Shown here: positions 18,746-26,698 of the stretch, one piece after another
Numbering within the stretch: the first letter of the stretch is position 1
How the letters are laid out: the number at the start of each line of letters is the position of its first letter
Assembly: GCA_900538385.1 (NCBI GenBank)
Contig: UWSO01000003.1
Location: forward strand, 1 to 64,000
DNA: 64,000 nt
Direction: 5' to 3'
Source of the DNA: an uncultured Porphyromonas sp.
Lineage (GTDB): Bacteria > Bacteroidota > Bacteroidia > Bacteroidales > Porphyromonadaceae
Made by a program: the position numbers and the translations under genes
The notes under the pieces: model-generated
What the model was told of the DNA's origin: nothing
The model's input: the letters and a program-made list of their open reading frames with translations, nothing else
Databases searched by the model: none

Positions 18746-21745
18746 ATGAAACGAAACAGTCTGGTTTTCAACAAGCTGTGGCTAGTTATGGCTTCGATGG
18801 CATTAGCGCTGTCGATGTCCATCTTCACAGGTTGTCGGTCGTATGAAGACGACATCTGTTCGCTCCAGGAGCGGATGGATAAACTGCAGAGCGAACTTCA
18901 AGCCCTACAGGGCAAGGTCGTCAAGGAGGTCCTCTCTAAGGATGGTAAGCTTGTTATCGTCTTTACGGATGGAACTCAAAAGGAAGTTGATGCAGGTGAC
19001 CTCATCAAGCTAACAATCAACGATAAGGGCGAGTGGTGCATCAATGGTAAGTCTACTGGTGTATCTGCCAAGGGCCAGAAGGGCGACAAGGGCGACAAGG
19101 GCGACAAGGGTGATACCGGCGCTGCTGGAGCTAAGGGCGACAAGGGCGACAAGGGCGAAACTGGTCCTCAAGGTCCTCAAGGTCCTAAGGGTGACAGTCC
19201 TAAGATCACTATCGGTGATAATGGTAACTGGTATATCGATGGCAAGGACACAAACATCTCAGCTCAGCCTAAGAACGGCTCTGTAAACTGTATGATCGAT
19301 GAGGATGGTGGGTTTGTATACCTAACATTCTTTGGTGAGGATGGCAAGGCTCTTAATAACGGCAATCCTATCACGTTCATGCTTGAGAGCGCTCGTCTGA
19401 CCTCTATGGTTCTTGTACCAGAGAAGGTATACCAGGGCTTCCCTGCTATCGAGTTCCCGCTTACTTCTAACTCTTTCAAGGAGGTTGATGCTAAGACACC
19501 AGCTACTAAGAGTGACAATGGAGATAAGTTCCTCGAGAAAACTTGGTACTGGAAGGACGTTATGGAGTCTGAGGAGGATGTTCAGGCTGCCGTTCGTCTG
19601 AATCCTTCTACTTTCGGTGCTCAGTACATCAAGAATGTAGAGCTCGAGTTCAAGGATGCTAAGAATCTTCGCACGGTCGAGATCACTGATGACAAGGGCA
19701 ACATGCCAACAGTCATCGCTCCTAAGGATAATAAGTGGGAGAACAACGTCAAGGACGGTGTCCTAACCGTTGGTCTCAAGGGTTACTTCGCTGGTAAGAA
19801 GGCTATGACGCCAGGCACGCCAGCAGAGACTCTACCTCTTGCTCAGATTAAGGTTACTACGACTAAGAGCGACGTCGCTGTCCGCTCTGACTGGGCTGTC
19901 CTCTATATGGTCAATGGTGGTCTCAAGCAGCCATACCTCTACATCAACAACAGTGATGGTGAGGACGATCCAGAGCTACTACCTCGTCAATTCTCAGCAG
20001 CTATGAGGAGCATCATAGAGATCCCTGTCAAAAAGACTACTAATCTGAAGGATCTTTTGAGTGCACATACTGGTATGCAAGGTGCTACTGTAGCTAATAT
20101 GCTAGATGAGAAGAAGCACGAGCTACGCTATGAGTTCTACTCAATGCCTCTCGAAAACGACGGTAAGGAGTACTACAAGATTACTAAGGATGGTGTCGTA
20201 ACTCCTCAGGATAAGCAGGGTCGCGCATTCGAGTCTGGCGCTGAGGGTATGAAGGGTATCGCACAGGTACGCCTCTTCATGAAGGATAAGCTTGTTGCTC
20301 TCGCTTACATCAACTTTGAGATGAACACCAAGCAGGTAGACGATGCATTCTACAAGTACTGGATAACGAGCAAGAGTGGCAAGTTCACCGATGCAGCCTC
20401 TGCTGGTGGTGACGCTTACACGCCTGTCTTTAGATCTAAGGTTATCACAGGTGCAGGTGACGTGTTCACGACTACACTTGAGTGGGCTAAGATCAACTAC
20501 CTCTATGACTTTAACCTTGACCTAGAGCAGTTCCACAACCTACCTCGCTATAAGTTCGCGGGTGTTGCTCCTAAGACGATTGCACCTCTTGCTAAGGTTG
20601 GCGATTCAACTATTAAGCCAGAGCAGTACATAACTTTGGATAAGTTGAATGACGCCATCTCAGTTGAGTATACGAGAAACACTGGTAAGTTCACGATCAC
20701 GCGTGAGGCTAACTCCAAGTGTATGGAGGCTGGTACTTACTACCTACCTGTATACTTCGAGCAGAACCATCCTCACCACGGCTTCGACTACAAGAAGGCA
20801 TACCCAATACATGTTGTGGTAATCTTTAAGTTTGAGATCACCGATGAGAGTCGTGAAGCAGTAGATGCTGCAGCTAAGAAGTTTGACAGCTACAAGATGC
20901 CAAATCTCTGGGAGGGCAATAAGGTTTATGCTAAGGGTCTTCCAAGTAGCAAGGCTGACGGTTATGTACCAACGCTGAAGTCTTCTCTAGTCTTTAGAGA
21001 TCTTGCTAAGTTCCAGTCTGATGTTGAGAAGGCTGCTAAGAAGACTTACACAGGTCTTCAGTTCGCAGCTCGAGTAGTGAAGGTCGAACGCGGTGCCGCT
21101 GATAAGACCCTATATATGGTTGAGAACGGTGCCAAGGACTTTACGATCACACGTACTGACACGCTCAGGGAGACTGAGCTAGTAACTGTAGAATACGGTT
21201 TCTATAGTGCTGAATGCCCAGATAACTTCCGTCAGCTCACGACGTTTGTCATCGAGTTCCAACATGCAGCTCTGTACAAGATCGTAGGTGACAATCTCAA
21301 AGACGAGAATATCCGAGTAGCCAAGGACGGAGCTATTGAGATCCGTGATCACAAGGATGAGCACTCATTCTTGATTGGTACTGTACTTCAGATGTTCTCT
21401 AATGAGGCTAATCCAAAGCTTCTTGTAGACAACGCTAAAAAGACAGCTGAGGAGAATAGACTTGGTTTCTTAGGCGAGGGTGACAAGTTTAAGGTTGCTG
21501 TAGTGCTTCCTAAGGATCATGACTTTGTCGAGAAGCGTCTCTTGACGGTCAGCGCTCCAGCTGGCTGGGCAGGTACTTCAACCAAGATCTCTTGGAGAAA
21601 CCTTGAGGCTAATCCTGCAGGTCACGGTGCTGTAACGAAGACAGCCACCATCAATGCTACGCTCCTCGTCAACTACGGTACAACCTACCAGTACAAGAGG
21701 ACTCTCACCATCCGCATCATCCCGGATAAAGAGTGGAATAAGTAA
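18746..21745 (+). CDS. Large surface lipoprotein with collagen-like Gly-X-Y repeats
   Basis: The 999-residue protein has a lipoprotein signal with Cys30 in the lipobox FTGC. A short coiled coil (about residues 36-62) and a small beta domain containing DGTQKEVDAGD come next. About 14 Gly-X-Y triplets at residues 110-150 follow, dominated by GDK and ending GPQGPQGPKGD. A second copy of the beta motif (ITIGDNGNWYIDGKDT) leads into about 830 residues of repeated domains I do not recognise. N-terminal domains of this type with collagen triplets occur in Bacteroidota surface lipoproteins (DUF4988/PL29-like N-terminus). It has its own promoter and two terminator hairpins. A structural or adhesive surface role is likely but not proven. 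Confidence 0.8.
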   Translation: MKRNSLVFNKLWLVMASMALALSMSIFTGCRSYEDDICSLQERMDKLQSELQALQGKVVKEVLSKDGKLVIVFTDGTQKEVDAGDLIKLTINDKGEWCINGKSTGVSAKGQKGDKGDKGDKGDTGAAGAKGDKGDKGETGPQGPQGPKGDSPKITIGDNGNWYIDGKDTNISAQPKNGSVNCMIDEDGGFVYLTFFGEDGKALNNGNPITFMLESARLTSMVLVPEKVYQGFPAIEFPLTSNSFKEVDAKTPATKSDNGDKFLEKTWYWKDVMESEEDVQAAVRLNPSTFGAQYIKNVELEFKDAKNLRTVEITDDKGNMPTVIAPKDNKWENNVKDGVLTVGLKGYFAGKKAMTPGTPAETLPLAQIKVTTTKSDVAVRSDWAVLYMVNGGLKQPYLYINNSDGEDDPELLPRQFSAAMRSIIEIPVKKTTNLKDLLSAHTGMQGATVANMLDEKKHELRYEFYSMPLENDGKEYYKITKDGVVTPQDKQGRAFESGAEGMKGIAQVRLFMKDKLVALAYINFEMNTKQVDDAFYKYWITSKSGKFTDAASAGGDAYTPVFRSKVITGAGDVFTTTLEWAKINYLYDFNLDLEQFHNLPRYKFAGVAPKTIAPLAKVGDSTIKPEQYITLDKLNDAISVEYTRNTGKFTITREANSKCMEAGTYYLPVYFEQNHPHHGFDYKKAYPIHVVVIFKFEITDESREAVDAAAKKFDSYKMPNLWEGNKVYAKGLPSSKADGYVPTLKSSLVFRDLAKFQSDVEKAAKKTYTGLQFAARVVKVERGAADKTLYMVENGAKDFTITRTDTLRETELVTVEYGFYSAECPDNFRQLTTFVIEFQHAALYKIVGDNLKDENIRVAKDGAIEIRDHKDEHSFLIGTVLQMFSNEANPKLLVDNAKKTAEENRLGFLGEGDKFKVAVVLPKDHDFVEKRLLTVSAPAGWAGTSTKISWRNLEANPAGHGAVTKTATINATLLVNYGTTYQYKRTLTIRIIPDKEWNK

Positions 21746-21759
21746 ATCGCTAAGTTAAT

Positions 21760-21867
21760 TCACCAGAGGGCTAGACACCCGTCTAGCTCTCTGATGAATC
21801 CATCGCCAGATCACTGGCTATACTAATCAGTAGCGGGGCTATGTCGCAAGGACATAGCCCCGCTACT
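21760..21867 (+). terminator. Two terminator hairpins after the collagen-like gene
   Basis: The first inverted repeat, TTCACCAGAGGGCTAGAC with its complement GTCTAGCTCTCTGATGAA (21760-21798), is imperfect. The second is perfect: AGTAGCGGGGCTATGTC (21829-21845) pairs with GACATAGCCCCGCTACT (21851-21867) around the loop GCAAG and is followed by CCTTTATT. The second is the stronger terminator. Confidence 0.85.
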
Positions 21868-21904
21868 CCTTTATTGTATCTTGCTTCGAGTATTGTCTTG
21901 CTTC

Positions 21905-22310
21905 AAGGTTACAGCGTCCGTTACGTCACCCTGTAGGGACGCACGGTCTGTGCGTCCGTCGTGTCCAAGCGTTACAGCGTCCGTTACGTCGCCCTGTGTG
22001 TGGACGCACGGTCTGTGCGTCCGTTGTAGTACAGCGGGTCCTCCCAGTGCGTCCGTTGTAGTACATCGGGTCGTCCCAGTGCGTCCATTACGTCAAACCG
22101 ATACGTCATCCTGTTGTCGACAAAACAAAACGACTCCCTGTAGGGACGCACGGTCTGTGCGTCCGTTGTAGTACAGCAAGACGTGATATCGTTGTGTTTT
22201 TAACGGGGACGGACGCTCAGACCGAGCGTCCCTACAGGGAGTCGTTTTGCTTTGTCGACAACTACAGTAGTCGTCTCTGTGCGTCCCTACAGCGGGATAC
22301 ACGTATCATC
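21905..22310. repeat. REP palindrome array on the left of the RAYT gene
   Basis: Complete palindromes lie at 21933-21959, about 21990-22022, 22140-22166 (all GTAG-type with CAC/GTG stems or a close variant) and 22205-22233 (reverse orientation with CTC/GAG stem). Degenerate half copies separate them. Linker phrases such as GTTGTAGTACAG recur. The open frames across the array are repeat-derived. Confidence 0.88.
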
Positions 22311-22359
22311 GTTACACGTCAAGTCGTCACTCGATGTGGTGTAGTATCTCAGTTATTAC

Positions 22360-22367
22360 TACTTTTG
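22360..22367 (+). promoter_or_regulatory. -7 box of the RAYT gene
   Basis: TACTTTTG followed by C matches TAnnTTTG. The inferred start near 22374 lies 20 bases before the ATG at 22394 and excludes the longer frame beginning at 22334. The -33 element is poor. Confidence 0.55.
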
Positions 22368-22393
22368 CGTCGTATCTCAAGTATGCGTCCTAT

Positions 22394-22891
22394 ATGTGTC
22401 CCCCTTGTTACAATGATCGAAAATCTCCCCGCGCCTTCTTTCACGATTACAAAGCAGGCGTTTACTTCATAACTATCTGCACTAAGGATAAGCAACATTA
22501 CTTCGGCAAAGTCCAAGATGGTATCATGCACCTCAGTCCTATAGGGGAGTTTTGCCAGCAACAATGGGAAAGGGTCTCCGAACATTACCCCTATGCTACC
22601 GTTCCGCTATTCGTCGTCATGCCGAACCATGTCCATGCTATCGTGTTGATCAATCAAGAGACGGAATGTGCTATCCAGAAGACGGATCGAGAAACTTTAG
22701 CAATTGTTATAGGAGGTATTAAGCGCGAGGTCACCATGTTTGCACGGAAGCGTAAGATAGTGTTTGACTGGCAGTCAAGGTACTATGACCGTATCATTAG
22801 GAACATGAGAGAAGGAAACAATATAGCGAATTACATCGAGAACAATGTGGCACGCTGGGATAGCGATGAGTATTACAGCAAGGAGCCATAA
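22394..22891 (+). CDS. REP-associated tyrosine transposase (RAYT, Y1/TnpA_REP family)
   Basis: This 165-residue protein is a single-domain Y1 (HUH) DNA-nicking enzyme of the REP-associated class. It has the N-terminal RAYT signature RKSPRAFFHDYKAGVYFITICT (residues 9-30, given here up to KAGVYFITICT), the metal-binding HVH at His79 and His81 in MPNHVHAIV, and a C-terminal helix with candidate nucleophile tyrosines (YYDRIIRN, Tyr130/131) and ANYIENN. Such proteins nick single-stranded REP palindromes at a GTAG/GGAG-type tetranucleotide. The gene is flanked on both sides by arrays of a palindrome with GTAG at its foot. No stop or frameshift interrupts it and it has a promoter, so it may be functional. 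Confidence 0.85.
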   Translation: MCPPCYNDRKSPRAFFHDYKAGVYFITICTKDKQHYFGKVQDGIMHLSPIGEFCQQQWERVSEHYPYATVPLFVVMPNHVHAIVLINQETECAIQKTDRETLAIVIGGIKREVTMFARKRKIVFDWQSRYYDRIIRNMREGNNIANYIENNVARWDSDEYYSKEP

Positions 22892-22958
22892 TGACGTGTC
22901 GTTTCCCACGGCGTTGCACCCCCACGTCGCCCTGTTTCCGTACCCCCCACGTCGCCCT

Positions 22959-23385
22959 GTAGGGACGCACGGTCTGTGCGTCCGTTGTAGTACAGTGATA
23001 CGTCAATTTGTAGGGACGCACGGTCTGTGCGTCCGTTGTAGTACAGCAAGACGTGATATTGTTGTGTTTTTAACGTGGACGGACGCTCTCCGACTCGATA
23101 CTTCCGAGCGTCCCTACAGTAGTCGTCCCGGTGCGTCCGTTGTAGTACAGCAAGACGTGATATTGTCGTGTTTTTAACGGGGACGGACGCTCAGACCGAG
23201 CGTCCCTACAAGAAGTCGTCCCGGTGCGTCCGTTGTGTCAAAACGTGATATTGTAGTGTTTTTAACGGGGACGGACGCTCAGACCGAGCGTCCCTACAGC
23301 AGTCGTCTCTGTGCGTCCGTTGTGTCAAGTCGTTACAGCGTCGTGTTTTTAACGGAGACGGACGCTCAGACCGAGCGTCCCTACA
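22959..23385. repeat. REP palindrome array on the right of the RAYT gene
   Basis: Palindromes lie at 22959-22983, 23010-23035, 23078-23117 (with a longer, altered loop), 23181-23210, 23268-23300 and 23351-23383. The first two are direct GTAG-type units; the others are in the reverse orientation with the CTC/GAG stem. They are joined by nearly identical linkers with GTGTTTTTAACGG and GTCGTCCCGGTGCGTCCGTT. Confidence 0.9.
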
Positions 23386-23439
23386 GGGAGTCGTCTCGGC
23401 GTGTCCTCAGTATCCGTCATCGATCCTCTCTAATTTTGT

Positions 23440-23447
23440 TACCTTTG
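23440..23447 (+). promoter_or_regulatory. -7 box of the DUF4248 gene
   Basis: TACCTTTG followed by TGG. The transcript should start near 23454, inside or next to GACGATCGAGGCG (23452-23464), a close match to the core of the 23-bp repeats downstream of this gene. That placement would suit a repressor site. Confidence 0.65.
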
Positions 23448-23524
23448 TGGTGACGATCGAGGCGTCAAAAAAATGAGCGCGCTTCTGTCGACAAAACTTT
23501 TATACTTGATCTACTATACAGACT

Positions 23525-23791
23525 ATGTCACAACCGACACAAGATGAGTCGTACCTCTTTTTGGTACGCGCCTATGGCGTGCAGGAGCTCGCCATCCGTT
23601 ACTTCCCCGATGTTTTACCCGCTAGCGCTACGCGTCATCTGACACGTCTGATACGCGGTGATGGCGAACTCCTCGACAAGCTCACGCAGATAGGTTACAA
23701 GCGTGGCTGTCGTATCTACACGCCCGCCATGGTGCACCTGATCGTGCGCTACTTAGGTTTACCGCAGCACTATATATTTGCTGACGATTGA
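23525..23791 (+). CDS. DUF4248 small protein
   Basis: The 88-residue soluble protein has the DUF4248 look: YGVQELAIRYFPDVLPASAT, RHLTRLIRGDGELLDKLTQI, then YTPAMVHLIVRYLG. The family is restricted to Bacteroidota and has a winged-helix-like pattern, and its genes often lie next to HU-like genes and an N-acetylmuramoyl-L-alanine amidase. Both are present 2 to 3 kb away here on the opposite strand. It could be a DNA-binding regulator of that neighbourhood, but no function is established. Confidence 0.75.
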   Translation: MSQPTQDESYLFLVRAYGVQELAIRYFPDVLPASATRHLTRLIRGDGELLDKLTQIGYKRGCRIYTPAMVHLIVRYLGLPQHYIFADD

Positions 23792-23801
23792 CTTCAAGCG
23801 A

Positions 23802-23910
23802 CCACAAATAAGACGATCAAAGTGCCACAAATAAGACGATCGAAGCGCCACAAATAAGACGATCAAAGTGTCACAAATAAGACGATCAAAGTGCCACAAA
23901 TAAGACGATC
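23802..23910. repeat. Five direct repeats of 23 bp (operator-like)
   Basis: Units start at 23802, 23825, 23848, 23871 and 23894 with consensus CCACAAATAAGACGATCAAA plus GTG; the fifth is cut after 17 bases. The array ends just before the promoter of the ATPase gene. A period of 23 bp puts the units on nearly the same DNA face. A related core, GACGATCGAGGCG, occurs once at the promoter of the DUF4248 gene. Confidence 0.9.
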
Positions 23911-23936
23911 TTGTTGTTTGTTTGCTTCTTGTTTAG

Positions 23937-23944
23937 TACCTTTG
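23937..23944 (+). promoter_or_regulatory. -7 box of the AAA/DUF4143 gene
   Basis: TACCTTTG followed by C; a TTG is present 20 bases upstream near 23914-23916. Transcription is expected near 23951, leaving about 14 bases before the ATG at 23965. Confidence 0.75.
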
Positions 23945-23964
23945 CGACAGTAGATCGTTTGAAT

Positions 23965-25260
23965 ATGGTATCGTATTATAAAAGAACCTCTGATCGTGTG
24001 CTTCGGGAGCTCCTTGAAGCTTTTGGAGCAGTTCTGATCGAAGGGCCTAAGTGGTGTGGTAAAACAACGACAGCTTCTCAAGTCGCCAAAAGCATTATAA
24101 AGATGCAGGATACAGATATGAGAGCTGAATACCTCGCTACAGCTCAATCTAAACCCTCACTCTTGCTTAGAGGTGAGTCTCCACTCTTGATAGATGAGTG
24201 GCAAGATGTACCTATCCTATGGGATGCTATACGTACTCAAGTTGATGAGAGGGGACTCCCAGGTCAGTTTATCTTGACCGGCTCTAACACTGTAGATAAG
24301 TCTGAAATACTACACTCAGGTACTGGAAGAATAGCCAAGTTGCGAATGCTACCTATGAGTTTATGGGAATCTAGAGAGTCTACAGGGGAAGTTTCTTTGC
24401 AAAGGCTCTTTGAAGACGCAGACTATGATATCGATGGCAAGAGGTCGATACTCTCCATAGAAGGCCTGATATTCGCTGCATCTCGTGGCGGGTGGCCAGC
24501 ATCTTTATTTGCTCGATCGGAGAAAGCGCAACTGATGATTGCTAAAAACTATGTACGATCTTTATGTGACGAAGATATTTCTCGTATTGATGGGAAACAG
24601 CGGGATAGCAAGATCGCTGAGTCCTTGTTGAAATCCTATGCGCGAAATATTTCTACTATAGCGCAAAAGAAGACCTTATTGTCAGATGTCTCAGGGGCAG
24701 GAGAATATGCCTTGTCAAAGGATACGTTTACTGATTACGAAAGGGCTTTCGAGCGTCTTTTTATTATTCAGAATATTGATGCGTGGAGTCCAGCGATACG
24801 AAGTAAAACAGCTATCAGAAGTACTCCCAAAAGAAGTTTTTGTGACCCATCTATTGCGGTGGCATCACTGGGCGTTTCCCCAGAGGCGATGTCTGTCCAG
24901 CTAAAAACATTTGGCTTCATCTTCGAGCAAATGTGTATCCGTGACTTGCGGGCATATACGATGGATCTAAATAGTCATGTCTCATACTATCGAGATCGTT
25001 ATGGGCTAGAGGCGGATATTGTACTTCATCTTCAAGATGGCAGATATGCCTTGATAGAGTGTAAGCTTGGAAGTCGAGAGATAGACGAGGGAGCCGAGCA
25101 TCTGCTTGAATTAGATAGGCTCATCAAGGAAAACAACAAACAAGAGGTACAAGTCCCCCTGAGGGAGCCAGATCTCTTGATTATCTTGACAGGTGGACAG
25201 ATGGCTTATACTAGACCTGACGGCGTTAAAGTCATTCCTCTTGCTTGTTTGAAAGAGTGA
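23965..25260 (+). CDS. AAA ATPase with DUF4143 C-terminal domain
   Basis: The 431-residue protein has a P-loop GPKWCGKTTT (about residues 27-36), a Walker B segment LLIDEWQD and an arginine-rich sensor region. A DUF4143 C-terminal half follows, with a PD-(D/E)XK-like trace (LEADIVLHL, then YALIECKLGS). Such ATPases are common, mobile, poorly understood genes of Bacteroidota, and nuclease activity is only hinted at. The codon use looks AT-richer than its neighbours, a sign of acquisition. The frame could begin 18 codons earlier, but that would precede the inferred transcription start. The 23-bp repeat array next to the promoter suggests tight control. Confidence 0.88.
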   Translation: MVSYYKRTSDRVLRELLEAFGAVLIEGPKWCGKTTTASQVAKSIIKMQDTDMRAEYLATAQSKPSLLLRGESPLLIDEWQDVPILWDAIRTQVDERGLPGQFILTGSNTVDKSEILHSGTGRIAKLRMLPMSLWESRESTGEVSLQRLFEDADYDIDGKRSILSIEGLIFAASRGGWPASLFARSEKAQLMIAKNYVRSLCDEDISRIDGKQRDSKIAESLLKSYARNISTIAQKKTLLSDVSGAGEYALSKDTFTDYERAFERLFIIQNIDAWSPAIRSKTAIRSTPKRSFCDPSIAVASLGVSPEAMSVQLKTFGFIFEQMCIRDLRAYTMDLNSHVSYYRDRYGLEADIVLHLQDGRYALIECKLGSREIDEGAEHLLELDRLIKENNKQEVQVPLREPDLLIILTGGQMAYTRPDGVKVIPLACLKE

Positions 25261-25286
25261 CAGCTTCTTGTCACCTATCTTTTCAT

Positions 25287-25835
25287 TCATAACTTCACGA
25301 ACTTACGTCTCGCGAGGCTCCGTAGGAGCTTAGCGAGACGTATCTTACTTAGCAAGACTGAGACAACGATGCCGGCAGCTAAGCCGACAAGGAGTCCTAC
25401 AAGCCAGTAGGAGCGGTGACGTGTGGGCTGGCGCTCGGTCAGCTTCGTCTCCTGCTGACGGTTCAGCTGCTGCGTGTCGCTCTCGAGCACATTCCGTTGC
25501 TGCGCCACGCTATCTTGCTCCTTGACGGCTAAGCGCCGAGCACGCAAGTAGCGCACGCGGGGTGGCTGCTGCTGACTGACGATCGCTGTCGAGTCGCTAG
25601 CTTGTGACGCTAGCGGCTGCCTCTCTAGTGACGTGATCGTGTCTAGGAGGAGTAGCTCCCACTCCTCCAGGGTGGTGTCACGGAGGTGCTGCGTCTCACG
25701 GCTCACCGCCCGCTCGCTACGATGCTGCGACTGCTCATGTGACTGCCCTAGGGAGCGTTGTCGCTGTGAGCCACAGCTCAGAAGGATGCAGGCGGTGAGG
25801 AGGAGTGCGGTGCGTTGTGCGTTACGACTCCGCAT
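25287..25835 (-). CDS. Spanin-like lipoprotein with C-terminal membrane segment
   Basis: The 182-residue product begins MRSRNAQRTALLLTACILLSCGSQ in outline, with a lipobox ending LLSC. A long Gln/Arg/Ser-rich, probably coiled segment follows, then a membrane helix (about 143-164, WLVGLLVGLAAGIVVSVLL) and a basic tail. One protein spanning the outer membrane (lipid) and the inner membrane (helix) is the design of unimolecular spanins; that reading is inference. It is the last gene of the HU - amidase - holin-like series and overlaps the preceding gene by 14 bases. The frame can be extended by seven codons. Confidence 0.5.
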   Translation of the reverse strand: MRSRNAQRTALLLTACILLSCGSQRQRSLGQSHEQSQHRSERAVSRETQHLRDTTLEEWELLLLDTITSLERQPLASQASDSTAIVSQQQPPRVRYLRARRLAVKEQDSVAQQRNVLESDTQQLNRQQETKLTERQPTRHRSYWLVGLLVGLAAGIVVSVLLSKIRLAKLLRSLARRKFVKL

Positions 25836-26034
25836 GGTACCTATACTTATAGTCAAGCCCGAGGAGTGCTCCCGCGAAGGTCATCACCTCACCATAAGCG
25901 ACCAGCACGGAGCTGTCGATGACCCCCAGTGGGGGGACGGTGAATCCCGCCACTAGGAGCCCTATGCCAGCGATGGAGAGGGAGACAGCTAGGTATAGCT
26001 GCTTTTTCCCTTGGGGTCTTATCGTTTGTGCCAT
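25822..26034 (-). CDS. Small two-helix membrane protein, holin-like
   Basis: The 70-residue protein has two hydrophobic segments (about 12-31 and 40-58), a basic N-terminus (RPQGKKQ) and a charged C-terminus (DYKYRYHAES). Its stop overlaps the start of the spanin-like gene and its start overlaps the end of the amidase gene by 16 bases. Size, topology and position beside an amidase are those of a phage-type holin. No sequence motif proves it. Confidence 0.55.
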   Translation of the reverse strand: MAQTIRPQGKKQLYLAVSLSIAGIGLLVAGFTVPPLGVIDSSVLVAYGEVMTFAGALLGLDYKYRYHAES

Positions 26035-26486
26035 AGTGATAGGTACTCTTTGAAAGCGTCAAAGCAAGGACATGCCTTCATCCACTCGTGCGGCTCTATG
26101 ACGCCGTTGTGGTTAAGGTCGGGGCTCAGGTCCCTGTGTCCTACGATCCGTGCGTTGGGATGGATCGCTATGAGTGCCTTCAGTAGCTTGCGCATGGCTG
26201 CGCGCTGCTCGGGGGTACGCGTGTCCCAGGGCGTGCCGTCGGGTCTCAGTCCACCTTCGTAGCATACGCCTAGGCTGCATCGGTTGTAGCCTATAGCGTG
26301 TGCCCCTGGCATGGAGGGTGGTCTCATGGACTCGATAACGCCTGCGCGTGTGATGTAGAAGTGGTAGCCAGCCATGGCAAAGCCTCTGGCGCGGTGGTCT
26401 TGGTCTAGCTGCCATGCGCTGTAAGTCATGTTGCTGCGCGTGGCGCTGCAGTGGATTACGATATACTTAATGTCGTCTGGTTTCAT
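26019..26486 (-). CDS. N-acetylmuramoyl-L-alanine amidase (type 2, PGRP-like)
   Basis: The 155-residue protein starts MKPDDIKYIVIHCSATRSN; the upstream extension of the frame to 26624 is repeat DNA. Zinc-site motifs are visible: the first His in VIHCSAT, GAHAIGYNRCSLGVCYEGG, and VGHRDLSPDLNHNGVIEPHE followed by CPCFD. It should cut the amide bond between muramic acid and the stem peptide. It has no signal peptide, as in phage endolysins that need a holin, and a holin-like gene follows directly. In Bacteroidota such amidases are commonly paired with HU-like and DUF4248 genes. Confidence 0.88.
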   Translation of the reverse strand: MKPDDIKYIVIHCSATRSNMTYSAWQLDQDHRARGFAMAGYHFYITRAGVIESMRPPSMPGAHAIGYNRCSLGVCYEGGLRPDGTPWDTRTPEQRAAMRKLLKALIAIHPNARIVGHRDLSPDLNHNGVIEPHEWMKACPCFDAFKEYLSLWHKR

Positions 26487-26504
26487 AATTGTTGTTAGGA
26501 ATCG

Positions 26505-26698
26505 GAGTGGATCGGAGCTGATCGGAGGGTATCGGATGGATCGGAGGGGGACGTCGCCCTGTAGGGACGCACGGTCTGTGCGTCCGTCCCCGTTAAAGGT
26601 TACTGCGTCAAGCTGGTTCAACAACGGACGCTCAGACCGAGCGTCCCTACAGTACTCGTCCCCTCTAATCTCTAATCTCTAACCTCTAAGTTCTAATT
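26505..26698. repeat. Composite repeat block: GATCGG units, two REPs, heptamer tract
   Basis: From left to right: four GATCGGAG-like units (26508-26548), a GTAG-type REP (26561-26590), a linker ending GCGTCAAGCTGGTTC, a reverse REP with CTC/GAG stem (26626-26652), and a TTAGARR heptamer tract (26663-26698) that runs into the stop codon of the HU-like gene. The same linker and reverse REP recur at 27990-28066 and 28150-28221. The block separates the HU-like gene from the amidase gene. Confidence 0.85.

Noticed and set aside
21881..22171. Open frames inside the REP arrays (also near 22845-23177 and 23235-23453)
   Set aside because: They are made of repeated palindrome sequence with recurring peptide pieces such as RDARSVRP and GTDAQTERPY, have no promoter and exist because the repeats lack stops in that frame.
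23802..23910. Possible CRISPR array
   Set aside because: The 23-bp units are directly adjacent with no spacers, and no cas genes are in the window. The same reason excludes 62127-62259.
26487..26624. N-terminal extension of the amidase
   Set aside because: The frame stays open upstream of the ATG at 26486, but those codons are translated REP and GATCGG repeats, and the amidase domain begins directly after that ATG.
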